A stretch of 64,000 nt of DNA from HNR sp040400085 (GTDB taxonomy: Bacteria; Actinomycetota; Actinomycetes; Actinomycetales; Microbacteriaceae): the NCBI GenBank assembly GCA_040400085.1, contig JBBAQX010000012.1, forward strand, positions 24,467-88,466, in the 5' to 3' direction. This document shows positions 17,477 through 26,425 of this stretch, piece after piece (within the stretch, counting starts at the first letter, position 1; each line of letters starts with the position of its first letter). The translations under genes and the position numbers were made by a program. Below the pieces are notes generated by a model. It ran no database searches and had not been told where the DNA came from. It was given only the letters and a program-made list of their open reading frames with translations.

Positions 17477-17780
17477 ATTTCAGATTAAAGAAGATATTGA
17501 ATTCCACGAAACGTCAATCGTGCACAACGCAGTTTATGTTTCACGTGAAACGTGACTGAATCTTTACGCTCAAATTTTATGTCGACCAGCTAGTCGTCGT
17601 AAATCGTGAACGGGAACGCAAAAGCGAGTTTTTCTGTAAGGGGTGGGTCCACTTAAGTCATTTTTCGCTTAGGATTCGTTTCAGTGCGAAAAAGATAGAA
17701 ATTTTATAAAATTCACTACCATATATTTAGAGTGGTTGCGAATTTAAATTAAGTAAAAAATATGTGGACTAACTATCTTT
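17477..17780. other. Convergent parB/ddl spacer
   Basis: AT-rich spacer holding the parS site, an inverted repeat TTTTTCGC (17661-17668)/GCGAAAAA (17686-17693) that could terminate transcription from either side, and a 14-bp palindrome AATTTTATAAAATT (17700-17713). No gene is seen. Confidence 0.5.
17537..17552. promoter_or_regulatory. parS site downstream of parB
   Basis: TGTTTCACGTGAAACG matches the consensus at 15 of 16 positions, in the 304-bp spacer between parB and ddl. Confidence 0.85.
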
Positions 17781-18755
17781 TTAGGCTTTCTTGCGAAATT
17801 TGTTACTCGCAAATGCAGCAAGAACTAAGCTAGAGCAAAATTCCGGCAAGGAAATGCCATCTTCTTCTGCAGCTAAAGGTAAGAGAGATGTCTCTGTAAA
17901 CCCTGGCATCACACTTGCTTCAAGAAACGTTGGTGAGGCATCCTCGTTCACGATGAAATCTATCCGCGACAGTAGACCCAGCCCTAAAGACGTGTGACAG
18001 TGAAGGGCAGTACTCGTGAGAGTATCCAGCACGTGTGAACTAACACGCGCAGGGGTAAAGAAAGTGGTCTCTCCTGCGTTGTATCTAGCCTCAAAACTGT
18101 AAATCCCGTTTCGGGGGACGATCTCTATTGGCGAAAAGGCTCTGAGGGCATCCCCATCATTGAAGATTGTCACGGAAGCTTCTAATCCTGAAACAAAGCT
18201 TTCAATAAGAGCACAATCGCTATATGTAAAGGCTTCGATCATAGCCTGCGGAAGTTCTTCTGCAGAGTGAACTACCGTTACACCCTGCCCAGATCCCCCT
18301 TGGCTAGGCTTGACGACAAGGGGGAGCCCTAACCGATCAATCACGACAGGAAGAACACTCGAGGAACCCAACTCACGAAAGATATCCCGCGGGAGAGTCA
18401 TCCCCGAAGCGATGTTTACACCTGAGCGCTCAACCACCGCCTTCGCGTGGGGTTTAGACCAGGCGAGAGCCGCTGCGGACGGTGATGAACCAACATAGGG
18501 TATCTCCAACGCTGAGATGATATCGAGTAGTGCACCATCTTCCCCGCTTGAACCGTGAAGGGCCGGCCAGACAACATCCGGCCGTTGGTCAGTCAAATAG
18601 GGCACAAGCTCTGAATCAGGTTCTCGCTCAACGACGGAATACCCAGCTGCGATGAGGGCGTCACTGATGCGTCTACCAGACCTCAACGAGATCTCCCTCT
18701 CATGGGAAATCCCGCCGGCGAGAATCATCACTGTCAATTGATTAGTTGAATTCAA
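17781..18755 (-). CDS. ddl: D-alanine--D-alanine ligase family protein
   Basis: ATP-grasp ligase joining two D-Ala residues for peptidoglycan. The core is LAGGISHEREISLRSGRR (N-domain), PSQGGSGQGVTVVHS (ATP loop), IEIVPRNGIYSFEARYNAGETTFFTPA (omega loop) and RIDFIVNED..PTFLEASVMPGFTETSLLP, where the usual metal/substrate motif E(I/V)NTxPG has become EASVMPG. Start: the TTG at 18755 has AAGGAG six bases before it (324 residues); an ATG at 18770 and a TTG at 18800, directly after the upstream stop, are alternatives. The altered EASVMPG leaves room for a different amino-acid specificity. Confidence 0.85.
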   Translation of the reverse strand: MNSTNQLTVMILAGGISHEREISLRSGRRISDALIAAGYSVVEREPDSELVPYLTDQRPDVVWPALHGSSGEDGALLDIISALEIPYVGSSPSAAALAWSKPHAKAVVERSGVNIASGMTLPRDIFRELGSSSVLPVVIDRLGLPLVVKPSQGGSGQGVTVVHSAEELPQAMIEAFTYSDCALIESFVSGLEASVTIFNDGDALRAFSPIEIVPRNGIYSFEARYNAGETTFFTPARVSSHVLDTLTSTALHCHTSLGLGLLSRIDFIVNEDASPTFLEASVMPGFTETSLLPLAAEEDGISLPEFCSSLVLAAFASNKFRKKA

Positions 18756-18800
18756 CACTGTCTCCTTCATCCGGAAAAGATCATTTCGTTTGACGATCAA

Positions 18801-20111
18801 TCAATTGAGATTTGGTGGTGGCGCGTAAAAACTGGATGTACTACTTAAGCTAGACCCTACTGCTGGAGAACCAAAAGTCCCGCTGAGATCAAGTTCCGCG
18901 CGGATGACGGTTGCAAGGCGATGAATACCAATCGTAATTTCGGTCTCATCCGGATAACAAAACGACAAACGGATATTATTTTTCCCATTTCCGTCAGAAT
19001 AAAATGCCGTCCCCGGTGTGTAAGCAACCAATTCCCTGACAGCCCGAGGCAACATTGCTTTGGAATCAAGCTGGGGAGGGACTGTTAACCAGACGAAAAA
19101 ACCGCCGTTAGGATTTGTCCACTCCATATCCGGTAAAGAATCTTCAAGAGCAGTGATCATCGCATTTTTTCTGCTGTGGTAAATACCTCGAAAAGTGTTG
19201 ATCTGAGCTAACCAATCTGTATTGGCCAGGTAATCGGAAATAATATGCTGACTGAAAGAGCTAGGACATAAGATGGCAGACTCTGCCGCAAGTATTAGCT
19301 TTTCACGGATTGCGTGTGGAGCTAAAGCCCATCCAATTCGAAATCCCGGTGCGAGGGTCTTCGAAAAAGAACCCAGATAGATGACCCCTTCATCACTTGA
19401 TCGGATAGCGTCGGGCGCTTTTTCCGTGAATGACAGCATCCCATATGGGTTATCTTCAAGAATGAGAATCTGATATTGTCGGCAAATTTCACTGACTTGT
19501 AGGCGTCTCTCAGCACTGAGAGTGACTCCGGCAGGATTATGAAAGTTGGGGATTGTGTAAAGGAACTTTATGGTTTTGCCCTCAGATCGGAGTCTGATAA
19601 TCCGTTCTTCGAGTAGCTCGGGAATGAGACCGTTCTCATCCATGGAAACGTGCGAAATTTCTGCCTGATAGGAACGAAAAATGCCGATCGCTCCGACGTA
19701 ACTGGGTGATTCGGCGAGCACAACATCCCCCGGATCGATGAAGATCTTGGTAACCAGATCTAACGCTTGCTGCGATCCCGTTGTTACGACCACATCATCA
19801 GGATTTGCAGCTATACCTTCCGCAGCCATGACCTGCGTAATCTGGTGTCTCAGCTCAGGAACTCCTTGACCAGATCCGTATTGGAGCGCTTGCGGCCCGT
19901 GAAGGGTCATTACGCGCTCAAACGCACCCGTTATGTTGTCAGAGCACAGACCAGCAACAAACGGCATTCCTCCGGCCAGGGAGACAACTTCTGGCCTGGA
20001 TGCTACGGAAAAGAGTGCCCTCACTTCAGAAACGCTAAGACCGGACGCTCTCGCGGCATAGTGGTCATACCATGGGTCGAGCCTATTTCCGATGATGGTC
20101 TGTGCCGTCAC
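18801..20111 (-). CDS. PLP-dependent aminotransferase (2-aminoadipate/MocR-like fold type I)
   Basis: 436 residues from the GTG at 20111, which has AAAGGAA nine bases upstream; the in-frame extension to 20213 is ignored. Landmarks are SLAGGMPF, GSQQALDLV, the EDNPYGMLSF aspartate region and YLGSFSKTLAPGFRIGW with the Schiff-base lysine. There is no N-terminal winged helix, so this is a free aminotransferase of the LysN/2-aminoadipate group rather than a MocR regulator. The substrate cannot be told from sequence. It lies directly upstream of ddl, so an amino-acid supply role for the cell wall is a possible inference. Direct repeats upstream may be operators. Confidence 0.85.
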   Translation of the reverse strand: MTAQTIIGNRLDPWYDHYAARASGLSVSEVRALFSVASRPEVVSLAGGMPFVAGLCSDNITGAFERVMTLHGPQALQYGSGQGVPELRHQITQVMAAEGIAANPDDVVVTTGSQQALDLVTKIFIDPGDVVLAESPSYVGAIGIFRSYQAEISHVSMDENGLIPELLEERIIRLRSEGKTIKFLYTIPNFHNPAGVTLSAERRLQVSEICRQYQILILEDNPYGMLSFTEKAPDAIRSSDEGVIYLGSFSKTLAPGFRIGWALAPHAIREKLILAAESAILCPSSFSQHIISDYLANTDWLAQINTFRGIYHSRKNAMITALEDSLPDMEWTNPNGGFFVWLTVPPQLDSKAMLPRAVRELVAYTPGTAFYSDGNGKNNIRLSFCYPDETEITIGIHRLATVIRAELDLSGTFGSPAVGSSLSSTSSFYAPPPNLN

Positions 20112-20181
20112 GCAGGTTCCTTTAATTTGTCGGGGTTGAGATTCTAGATACTCCGGATACAACAACCCTACTCCGAATAAA

Positions 20182-20233
20182 ATTCGGTAATGACTGCAGT
20201 AACTACCGATCATTATTTAATTTATTCGGTAAT
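20182..20233. repeat. Direct repeats upstream of the aminotransferase
   Basis: ATTCGGTAAT occurs at 20182-20191 and again at 20224-20233, 42 bp (four helical turns) apart, in the AT-rich leader of the minus-strand aminotransferase gene. The rest of 20112-20450 is AT-rich promoter-like DNA with no convincing gene. Confidence 0.45.
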
Positions 20234-20453
20234 AAGCGGAAATTTATTAATATTATTCAACATAAGTCATAAATCAGGACCTAGAAAAACTTCCAACAAT
20301 GCGATGGCAAGTAAATCCTGCGATTATCGCCTTCAGTTATTTTGTTGCTTGGAATTTGCTGAGCAACCAGGAAAACTTAACGCTGTTCATCGCGCACAAA
20401 CGCGCGGGCACGGTTTTAGGGGCAACGGAACGACAAGAGATGACATAAAAATA

Positions 20454-20488
20454 GCTTTGCGGCATCCGATCATCGAATGCCGCAAAGC
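20454..20488 (-). terminator. Terminator of trxA
   Basis: GCTTTGCGGCAT (20454-20465) pairs perfectly with ATGCCGCAAAGC (20477-20488) around an 11-base loop; on the minus strand it is followed by ATTTTTATG. Confidence 0.8.
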
Positions 20489-20557
20489 CACTTACTGTTT
20501 TTTATTTGTGAGCCTTATCGCCAAGCAGGTATGGCTAAAGGAAAGGACGTTCGAAAT

Positions 20558-20878
20558 TTAGAGAAAGTCGACGAGTTCTTTTTCAATGGCAACCTTTGGC
20601 TGCGCGCCGATGATTGTCTTTACCTCTTCGCCACCCTTGAAAACCTTCATCGCGGGGATAGAGGTAATACGGTATTTGGCAGCAAGAGAAGGGTTTTCGT
20701 CAACGTTCAGTTTGACGATGGTGATTTTATCCGAATTCTCTGAGGCGATCTGGTCAAGTACAGGCCCAACCAAACGGCAAGGACCGCACCATTCAGCCCA
20801 GAAATCAACGAGTACTGGCTTGTCGCTGTTGAGAACTTCTTCGGTAAAAGTTGCTTCGGTTACATCGTGTGCAGACAT
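20558..20878 (-). CDS. trxA: Thioredoxin
   Basis: 106 residues with the redox centre W30-C31-G-P-C34, cis-Pro in TSIPAM, and the normal single-domain length. It reduces cytoplasmic protein disulfides and is reduced by TrxB, encoded 23 bases upstream on the same strand. AAAGGAG precedes the ATG. The trxB-trxA pair near parAB is conserved in Actinobacteria. Confidence 0.97.
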   Translation of the reverse strand: MSAHDVTEATFTEEVLNSDKPVLVDFWAEWCGPCRLVGPVLDQIASENSDKITIVKLNVDENPSLAAKYRITSIPAMKVFKGGEEVKTIIGAQPKVAIEKELVDFL

Positions 20879-20901
20879 AATAAATCTCCTTTGGGTTTAT
20901 G

Positions 20902-21828
20902 TTATTTGCCGCGGGCGGCAAGGTAGTGTTCAGCATCAAGGGCGGCAACCGTACCTGAGGCTGCAGCCGTCACTGCCTGACGGTAAGTGGGGTCGATCAC
21001 ATCGCCTGCCGCAAAAACACCGTCGACAGATGTTTTGGAACTGCGTCCGGCAACGGCAATTGTGCCTTCGTCAGTAAGATCCAATTTGCCATGAACCAAG
21101 TGAGTCCTAGGATCATTACCGATTGCGATGAATAAGCCGTCAAGCGGGATTTCGCTCGTTTCGCCGCTTACGGTATCGCGGAGGGAAACCCCATCCACGG
21201 CTTCCTCACCTGAGATACCGACAACCTCGGAGTTCCACACAAACTCGATCTTCTCGTTATCAAAGGCGCGTTGTTGCATAATCTTTGAGGCGCGTAATGT
21301 GTCCTTACGGTGAATCACATACACCTTTGAGGCGAAGCGGGTGAGGAAGGTAGCCTCTTCCATCGCGGAATCTCCACCACCCACAACTGCAATAGTTTTC
21401 TCTTTGAAGAAGAAACCATCACACGTTGCACACCAGGACACCCCGCGGCCTGATAGTCGCTCCTCATCAGCTAATCCGAGCTTGCGATAGGCGGATCCCG
21501 TGGCAAAAATGATGGCATGAGCCTCATGGGTTTCGCCGTTTCCGAGTGTAACCTTCTTGATATCCCCAGACAGGTCGAGATCCGTGACATCATCATAGGC
21601 CACGGTTGTACCGAACTTTTCTGCCTGCTCCTGCATCATGTCCATAAGAGCAGGCCCCTGAACTCCCTCGGGAAAACCAGGAAAATTTTCGACCTCAGTA
21701 GTATTCATGAGCTCACCACCGGCTTCCACCGAACTTGCAAGCAGCAATGGCTCAAAGCCGGCACGAGATGCGTAAATGGCTGCAGTGTATCCGGCGGGAC
21801 CTGAGCCAATGATAATGATGTGTCGCAA
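20902..21828 (-). CDS. trxB: Thioredoxin-disulfide reductase
   Basis: 308 residues. FAD-binding GSGPAG at 8-13, redox pair Cys133-Ala-Thr-Cys136, NADPH-binding GGGDSAMEE near 152-160, and the C-terminal FAD motif GVFAAGDV. It passes electrons from NADPH to thioredoxin. It lies 70 bases after the DUF6049 gene, where murJ would be expected. Confidence 0.97.
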   Translation of the reverse strand: MRHIIIIGSGPAGYTAAIYASRAGFEPLLLASSVEAGGELMNTTEVENFPGFPEGVQGPALMDMMQEQAEKFGTTVAYDDVTDLDLSGDIKKVTLGNGETHEAHAIIFATGSAYRKLGLADEERLSGRGVSWCATCDGFFFKEKTIAVVGGGDSAMEEATFLTRFASKVYVIHRKDTLRASKIMQQRAFDNEKIEFVWNSEVVGISGEEAVDGVSLRDTVSGETSEIPLDGLFIAIGNDPRTHLVHGKLDLTDEGTIAVAGRSSKTSVDGVFAAGDVIDPTYRQAVTAAASGTVAALDAEHYLAARGK

Positions 21829-21898
21829 GCGAAACTCTCCTTATGTGTCGGGGAATATAACCCATCCTATTGTTCAGTTATTCCCACCGATGCGTGTA

Positions 21899-24109
21899 TT
21901 ACCTGGGAAGAAGAGAATTCTGGTGCGCAGTCTCATTTTCGGGATCATTTTCCTGATCCAGCCGTCGTTTACGATTTCTTACGCTGCGCCACGCCCCGAA
22001 ACCGAGAAAACCAGCAACGAGAATCCCCATCACGACCAGTCCGATCGTCTCCCACTGTGCCCGAATGCTGAGCGGAATATGGACGGGAGTTCCGATGAGT
22101 TGTCCTGCTTCGCTGCGGAGAGTCACCGTTAGGTTTACCTCCCCATTAGATACCCGCGAGGTAACGGGAACCTTGATCGTGTTTTGCGCGTTTGCTTCCA
22201 CACGCGTGACCTCGTCAGCATCCGTAATCGTAATTCTATTGTTGGATGCCTCGGTGTGGATACCGACTTTGGCCGGAAACGGCGAAGAATTACTTACCTG
22301 AACTGGAACTTCAGATTGCGCTGAGGCTACAGTAATCGTCTGTGAAGAGGTAATGCTGACCCAATTGAGAGTCGCAGTATCCGTTTCGAAATAAGGAATT
22401 GTTCTGTCTGAGAAGGTGTTGCCCGGTCTCGCGATCGAGGTGCTAAAAAGGTTGAGTACCCGTGCCCGTTGAATACCGATAGGCAATTGAGGACTCTCGA
22501 AAATAGCTGAGAAATCAACAATTTTATTTTCTGATATCAGTCCCTCGCGAAGCGTAGACAGCCGATCGGGGCTGATCGCCCTCTCAGTCAGGTCTAGCTT
22601 GAGCGGTTCGGGAACTGAGCCCCCCTCGGAGGTGAGCGTAGTTGAAGCATCGTTCAGCGATAACATCTGAGTCCAAGGGAGGGCAGAAAGTGAATTTACC
22701 GTATCCGTGATGCGACTATTTCCCGCAATCTTGGAACGGTCAAGGGCTACCATGATGTGCTGACGCGCACCAGCGCCCTTCTGAGCAAGCAGGGCAAGGT
22801 CTGAGGCAGTGTGACTGGCTCCCGCAGCGTATTCCAGGCTATTCGTTGCAGATAGCTGTTCGCCGAGGGAGGCTGTGGTATCGCTGTCGATAATGAGCGA
22901 TTTTGAGCCGCTCACAGCAGCTCGTGCGTTTGTGTACAGAGTTGGCTGGATATCCAGGTTGTCAGAATCGATGATGATGGTATCGAAACCATTATTGGAC
23001 ATAAAAGTAAGATCATCTGCCACGATTGAATTAGCAGAAGGCCATGCTGTTTTGGGGAGTGTGTAGTTCCATGCGCTTAGCTCATCTGCGGTGAGAGCTG
23101 TACCCTCTGTTGACGTTGGCTGGCTTGAGACGTCTCGCTTAGGATCATAGAAATCGAGGTTCTTCACGCTGAGGGGTCGGTCCAACCCGATTTGGGATTG
23201 TGCGGAGAGGTCGGCGTCTGAAAATTGCAATGCGAAACTAGGGTTGGTGGCAGCGGCCAACTGCTTCAGCCAATCTTTGGCGGATGTAGGGGCCGAGTCC
23301 GCAAGGATTCGAATTGAAGCAATCACCCGGGGATCGATTGCAAGAACAGCGTTAGCCGCTATCGCAGCGTTCAGAGATTGTGCGAGCGAGCCATTGCTTG
23401 CAGTCAGCTCTGCGAGTTTGTCGCTGCCCGCAAGACCGAAGATATCGGAAGGGAGAACCAGCGGAATTATGGGGGTTACTATTACCGATCCCTTCGCAGC
23501 AACTTGACCCCATACGATGCTGCTGCGTCCGGATAGCGGGTCGCTAATGTCTTTTCCCGTGACATTAGCGGCAATCGTATACACACCAGGTTCCGCAGGA
23601 TTTAGCCCGAGAGAAGCCGCCGGGAACGTAAAACCCTGTTCAACGCTGGAATGATTTGCGATCCGATCAATTCCGCCCGTATACACAATTGTTCCCAGCT
23701 GACCCTCGGGAGGATTCTCCTCGTTCACAGCTTCGCTCAGGTTAGCAGTATCGGGAATTCGGTTACGGTCAACGTGGATTTTGACGGCTAGGCTCGTAAC
23801 ATCCACGTCGGTATTGTTATTTACCCTTACCGATACCGACAGTGTGCTCTGATCAACTGCGACGAGGGGTGAACTCGGTGCCATCGCCAGCGAAAAATCT
23901 TTCACTTCGGCTGGAACGTCAGACGTGATCTGAGTCGTATTTACCTCGGAAACAGGTTGAACTACAGATCCAATGGCTGAGCGGGCGGACTCGAAAGTAA
24001 CCCCAGTGAAGGCCAAGCTGCCAAGTAGTACCGCGATCAGAACAGCGCCGCCCGCCACGATCGCAGGGTACCGGAGAGCGCGAGAACGGGTTTTACGCGC
24101 TTCGGACAT
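21899..24109 (-). CDS. DUF6049 family membrane-anchored extracytoplasmic protein
   Basis: 736 residues from the ATG at 24109; the frame stays open 125 codons further but that part is low-complexity and overlaps the divergent promoter. N-in topology: a basic start (SEARKTRSR), one membrane helix near 15-37, a large extracytoplasmic part of beta-rich modules, a second helix near 702-722 (IGLVVMGILVAGFLGFGAW) and a basic cytoplasmic end (RSVRNRKRRLDQE). The family sits between NUDIX and murJ genes in most Actinobacteria (Rv3909 in M. tuberculosis), hence a suspected cell-envelope role; no activity is known. Both partner genes are missing here. Confidence 0.85.
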   Translation of the reverse strand: MSEARKTRSRALRYPAIVAGGAVLIAVLLGSLAFTGVTFESARSAIGSVVQPVSEVNTTQITSDVPAEVKDFSLAMAPSSPLVAVDQSTLSVSVRVNNNTDVDVTSLAVKIHVDRNRIPDTANLSEAVNEENPPEGQLGTIVYTGGIDRIANHSSVEQGFTFPAASLGLNPAEPGVYTIAANVTGKDISDPLSGRSSIVWGQVAAKGSVIVTPIIPLVLPSDIFGLAGSDKLAELTASNGSLAQSLNAAIAANAVLAIDPRVIASIRILADSAPTSAKDWLKQLAAATNPSFALQFSDADLSAQSQIGLDRPLSVKNLDFYDPKRDVSSQPTSTEGTALTADELSAWNYTLPKTAWPSANSIVADDLTFMSNNGFDTIIIDSDNLDIQPTLYTNARAAVSGSKSLIIDSDTTASLGEQLSATNSLEYAAGASHTASDLALLAQKGAGARQHIMVALDRSKIAGNSRITDTVNSLSALPWTQMLSLNDASTTLTSEGGSVPEPLKLDLTERAISPDRLSTLREGLISENKIVDFSAIFESPQLPIGIQRARVLNLFSTSIARPGNTFSDRTIPYFETDTATLNWVSITSSQTITVASAQSEVPVQVSNSSPFPAKVGIHTEASNNRITITDADEVTRVEANAQNTIKVPVTSRVSNGEVNLTVTLRSEAGQLIGTPVHIPLSIRAQWETIGLVVMGILVAGFLGFGAWRSVRNRKRRLDQENDPENETAHQNSLLPR

Positions 24110-24233
24110 ACACGAGATTCTACGATGTAACCCTGTGGAAAACATTCGTGGCGTACCGCTGAGTGCATTTTCTGTCGGATTTTCACTGGTCCATTGCAAA
24201 ATTTGCGCAGCTTGACCCTCTAACATTGCAATC

Positions 24234-25682
24234 ATGCTTAACATGTCTGACTCCGTTGCCGCGCTACGTTCAGTTGCCGAGTCTCCCGTTGTAAGTTTGT
24301 TGTCGGCCGCATTCTCCAATGCCGGCCACGAACTCGCTTTAGTTGGGGGACCTGTCAGGGACGCGCTACTTGGACGTACAGTCAACGACCTTGATTTCAC
24401 CACCTCGGCATCCCCGGACGAGATTTTGCGCATCGTAAAGCCGCATTCCTCTGCGCAGTGGGATGTCGGTCGAGCTTTTGGCACTATCGCAGCTCAGATC
24501 GGGGAGGAAAGCGTTGAGATAACAACGTATAGAGCGGATAGTTATGACTCCGACTCGCGAAAACCAGAGGTCGTATTTGGCGACAATATCGAGGGTGATC
24601 TGCGACGCCGAGACTTCACTGTGAACGCGATGGCCCTCCGACTTCCCGATCAGGTCCTCATCGACCCCTACGGGGGCGTAGAAGACCTGCTTGAAGCCCG
24701 GCTCCGCACTCCTGGAACCCCGGAGCAATCGTTTAGCGACGATCCCCTTCGTATGATGCGCGCCGCCCGATTTGCATCTCAGCTGAGCTTTGAGGTCGAC
24801 CCTGGCGTGTTTACTGCAATGCAGAGTATGGCTGAGCGACTCGCGATAATTTCACGAGAGAGAATAAGGGATGAGCTGAACAAGCTACTCTCCACGGACA
24901 ACCCTCGGGTTGGTCTCTCTATCTTGGTAGATACCGGGTTGATGGAGCATTTCCTTCCCGAAGTACCAGAGCTGAAACTTACCGCAGACGATCACAACAG
25001 ACACAAGGATGTGTACCAACACAGCCTTACTGTTTTGGAGCAGGCAATCTCGCTTGAAAAGGAACGCTCACGAGAAAAGGATGCCGTCCCAGACCTGGTC
25101 CTCCGGCTCGCCGCCCTGCTTCACGACATAGGTAAGCCCTCCACACGACGTTTTGAGGGTGGCGGAGTTGTCACCTTTCACCATCACGATGTTGTCGGCT
25201 CGAAGATGGCAAAGAAACGACTTCGAGAGCTTCGCTACGACAATGACACCATCAAGGCTGTCGGTCGCCTCGTAGAACTACACCTCAGATTCTTCGGCTA
25301 CACCGACGCAAAGTGGTCGGATTCCGCAGTTCGGCGTTACGTGCGCGACGCCGGATCGTATCTTGACCAGTTGCATATTCTGGTTCGAGCAGACGTCACT
25401 ACCCAAAACATTCGAAAGGCGGACAGGCTCGCGTTTGCTTATGACGATCTAGAGGAACGCATCCGTATCCTTCGCGATCAGGAGGAAATGGACTCCGTTC
25501 GCCCCGATCTCGATGGGGAGCAGATTATGCGACTGCTGGGCATTCGGCCCGGCCCTGTCGTCGGAAAGGCCTATAAGTTCTTGATGGAGCTTCGGCTCGA
25601 CGAGGGCGTACTTGGCGAGGAAGAGGCTACGACCAGGTTGCTCGCCTGGGCGCGGGAAGAGGGAATCGAGACGTCACGATGA
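24234..25682 (+). CDS. pcnA: CCA tRNA nucleotidyltransferase
   Basis: 482 residues. The nucleotidyltransferase head has LVGGPVRDALLGR and NDLDF (catalytic aspartates), then RRDFTVNAMAL and DPLRMMRAARFA. An HD domain (LAALLHDIGKPSTRR) follows, as in actinobacterial members often named PcnA/Cca. It adds or repairs the 3' CCA, needed because the two tRNAs in this window do not encode it. The ATG at 24243 is an alternative start. It diverges from DUF6049, as in mycobacteria, and overlaps the next gene by four bases. Confidence 0.93.
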   Translation: MLNMSDSVAALRSVAESPVVSLLSAAFSNAGHELALVGGPVRDALLGRTVNDLDFTTSASPDEILRIVKPHSSAQWDVGRAFGTIAAQIGEESVEITTYRADSYDSDSRKPEVVFGDNIEGDLRRRDFTVNAMALRLPDQVLIDPYGGVEDLLEARLRTPGTPEQSFSDDPLRMMRAARFASQLSFEVDPGVFTAMQSMAERLAIISRERIRDELNKLLSTDNPRVGLSILVDTGLMEHFLPEVPELKLTADDHNRHKDVYQHSLTVLEQAISLEKERSREKDAVPDLVLRLAALLHDIGKPSTRRFEGGGVVTFHHHDVVGSKMAKKRLRELRYDNDTIKAVGRLVELHLRFFGYTDAKWSDSAVRRYVRDAGSYLDQLHILVRADVTTQNIRKADRLAFAYDDLEERIRILRDQEEMDSVRPDLDGEQIMRLLGIRPGPVVGKAYKFLMELRLDEGVLGEEEATTRLLAWAREEGIETSR

Positions 25683-26425
25683 GTGTTCGGCCATTGACAG
25701 ATGCACAGCGAGTTCTCTTTATCCACGCTCATCCGGATGATGAAACTATTTCGACAGGCGGAACTATTGCGTTGATGGTCGAGCGCGGCGTCCACGTCAC
25801 CGTGCTTACCTCGAACAGAGGAGAAGGTGGCGAGGTCGTACCCGGGCCGCTGAGCGCCCTGCAGGGGACAGAGCAGCTTGGCCCGTATCGTGTCGGGGAG
25901 ATAGCGCGAGCGATGGCGGCGCTCGGGGTGACGGATCAGCGTTTCTTGGGGGCGGCATCCGCTCGAATCGATGGAAAAGTTTTTCGTGAGTACCGGGATT
26001 CTGGGATGCAATGGGGGCTGGATGGATTTGCGGTTCCAGATCCGGCAGCCCCTGCAAAATCGTTCTGCCGGGCGACGTTCGACGAGGTCCTTGCGGATGC
26101 GCGCAGCGTGGCTCTCGACGTAAACCCCGACGCAATCGTGAGTTACGACGAGAATGGTGGTTACGGGCATCCTGATCATGTGCGCTGCCATGAGATCGCG
26201 GTCGAACTCTCGCGCGACCTGTCTGTTCCGTTCTACATGGTGGTGCCTGCAGGTTCGCCCGCCGAGGTCGATATTGAGGTCGATATTGGGCCGGCTTTCG
26301 ATAGGAAGGTGGCTGCCCTGCGCGCCCACCAGACTCAACTCACGGTTCACGGTACCGACCTGGTTCACTCGGGAGGCCAGCGCCAGGCGATTGACCGAGT
26401 GGAGCGGTTTCGTTTATTTGTGTGA
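25679..26425 (+). CDS. PIG-L family deacetylase (MshB/Mca-like)
   Basis: 248 residues. Zinc site motif AHPDDE near 17-22 and the distal HPDHVRCHE near 161-169, typical of the LmbE/PIG-L fold that removes N-acetyl groups from sugars. In Actinobacteria the best-known members are MshB (mycothiol synthesis) and Mca (mycothiol conjugate amidase). The length is shorter than either (about 290-300), so I do not choose between them. The ATG overlaps the pcnA stop (ATGA), so the two are co-translated. It converges with the acyl-CoA synthetase, sharing 12 bases. Confidence 0.85.
   Translation: MSVRPLTDAQRVLFIHAHPDDETISTGGTIALMVERGVHVTVLTSNRGEGGEVVPGPLSALQGTEQLGPYRVGEIARAMAALGVTDQRFLGAASARIDGKVFREYRDSGMQWGLDGFAVPDPAAPAKSFCRATFDEVLADARSVALDVNPDAIVSYDENGGYGHPDHVRCHEIAVELSRDLSVPFYMVVPAGSPAEVDIEVDIGPAFDRKVAALRAHQTQLTVHGTDLVHSGGQRQAIDRVERFRLFV

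Noticed and set aside
20190..20561. 123-codon plus-strand frame between the aminotransferase and trxA
   Set aside because: It runs through the promoter repeats and the trxA terminator, lacks a ribosome site and has no recognisable domain.
24110..24484. 125-codon N-terminal extension of the DUF6049 protein
   Set aside because: Low-complexity sequence crossing the divergent promoter and the pcnA start; the family start with membrane helix fits the ATG at 24109.
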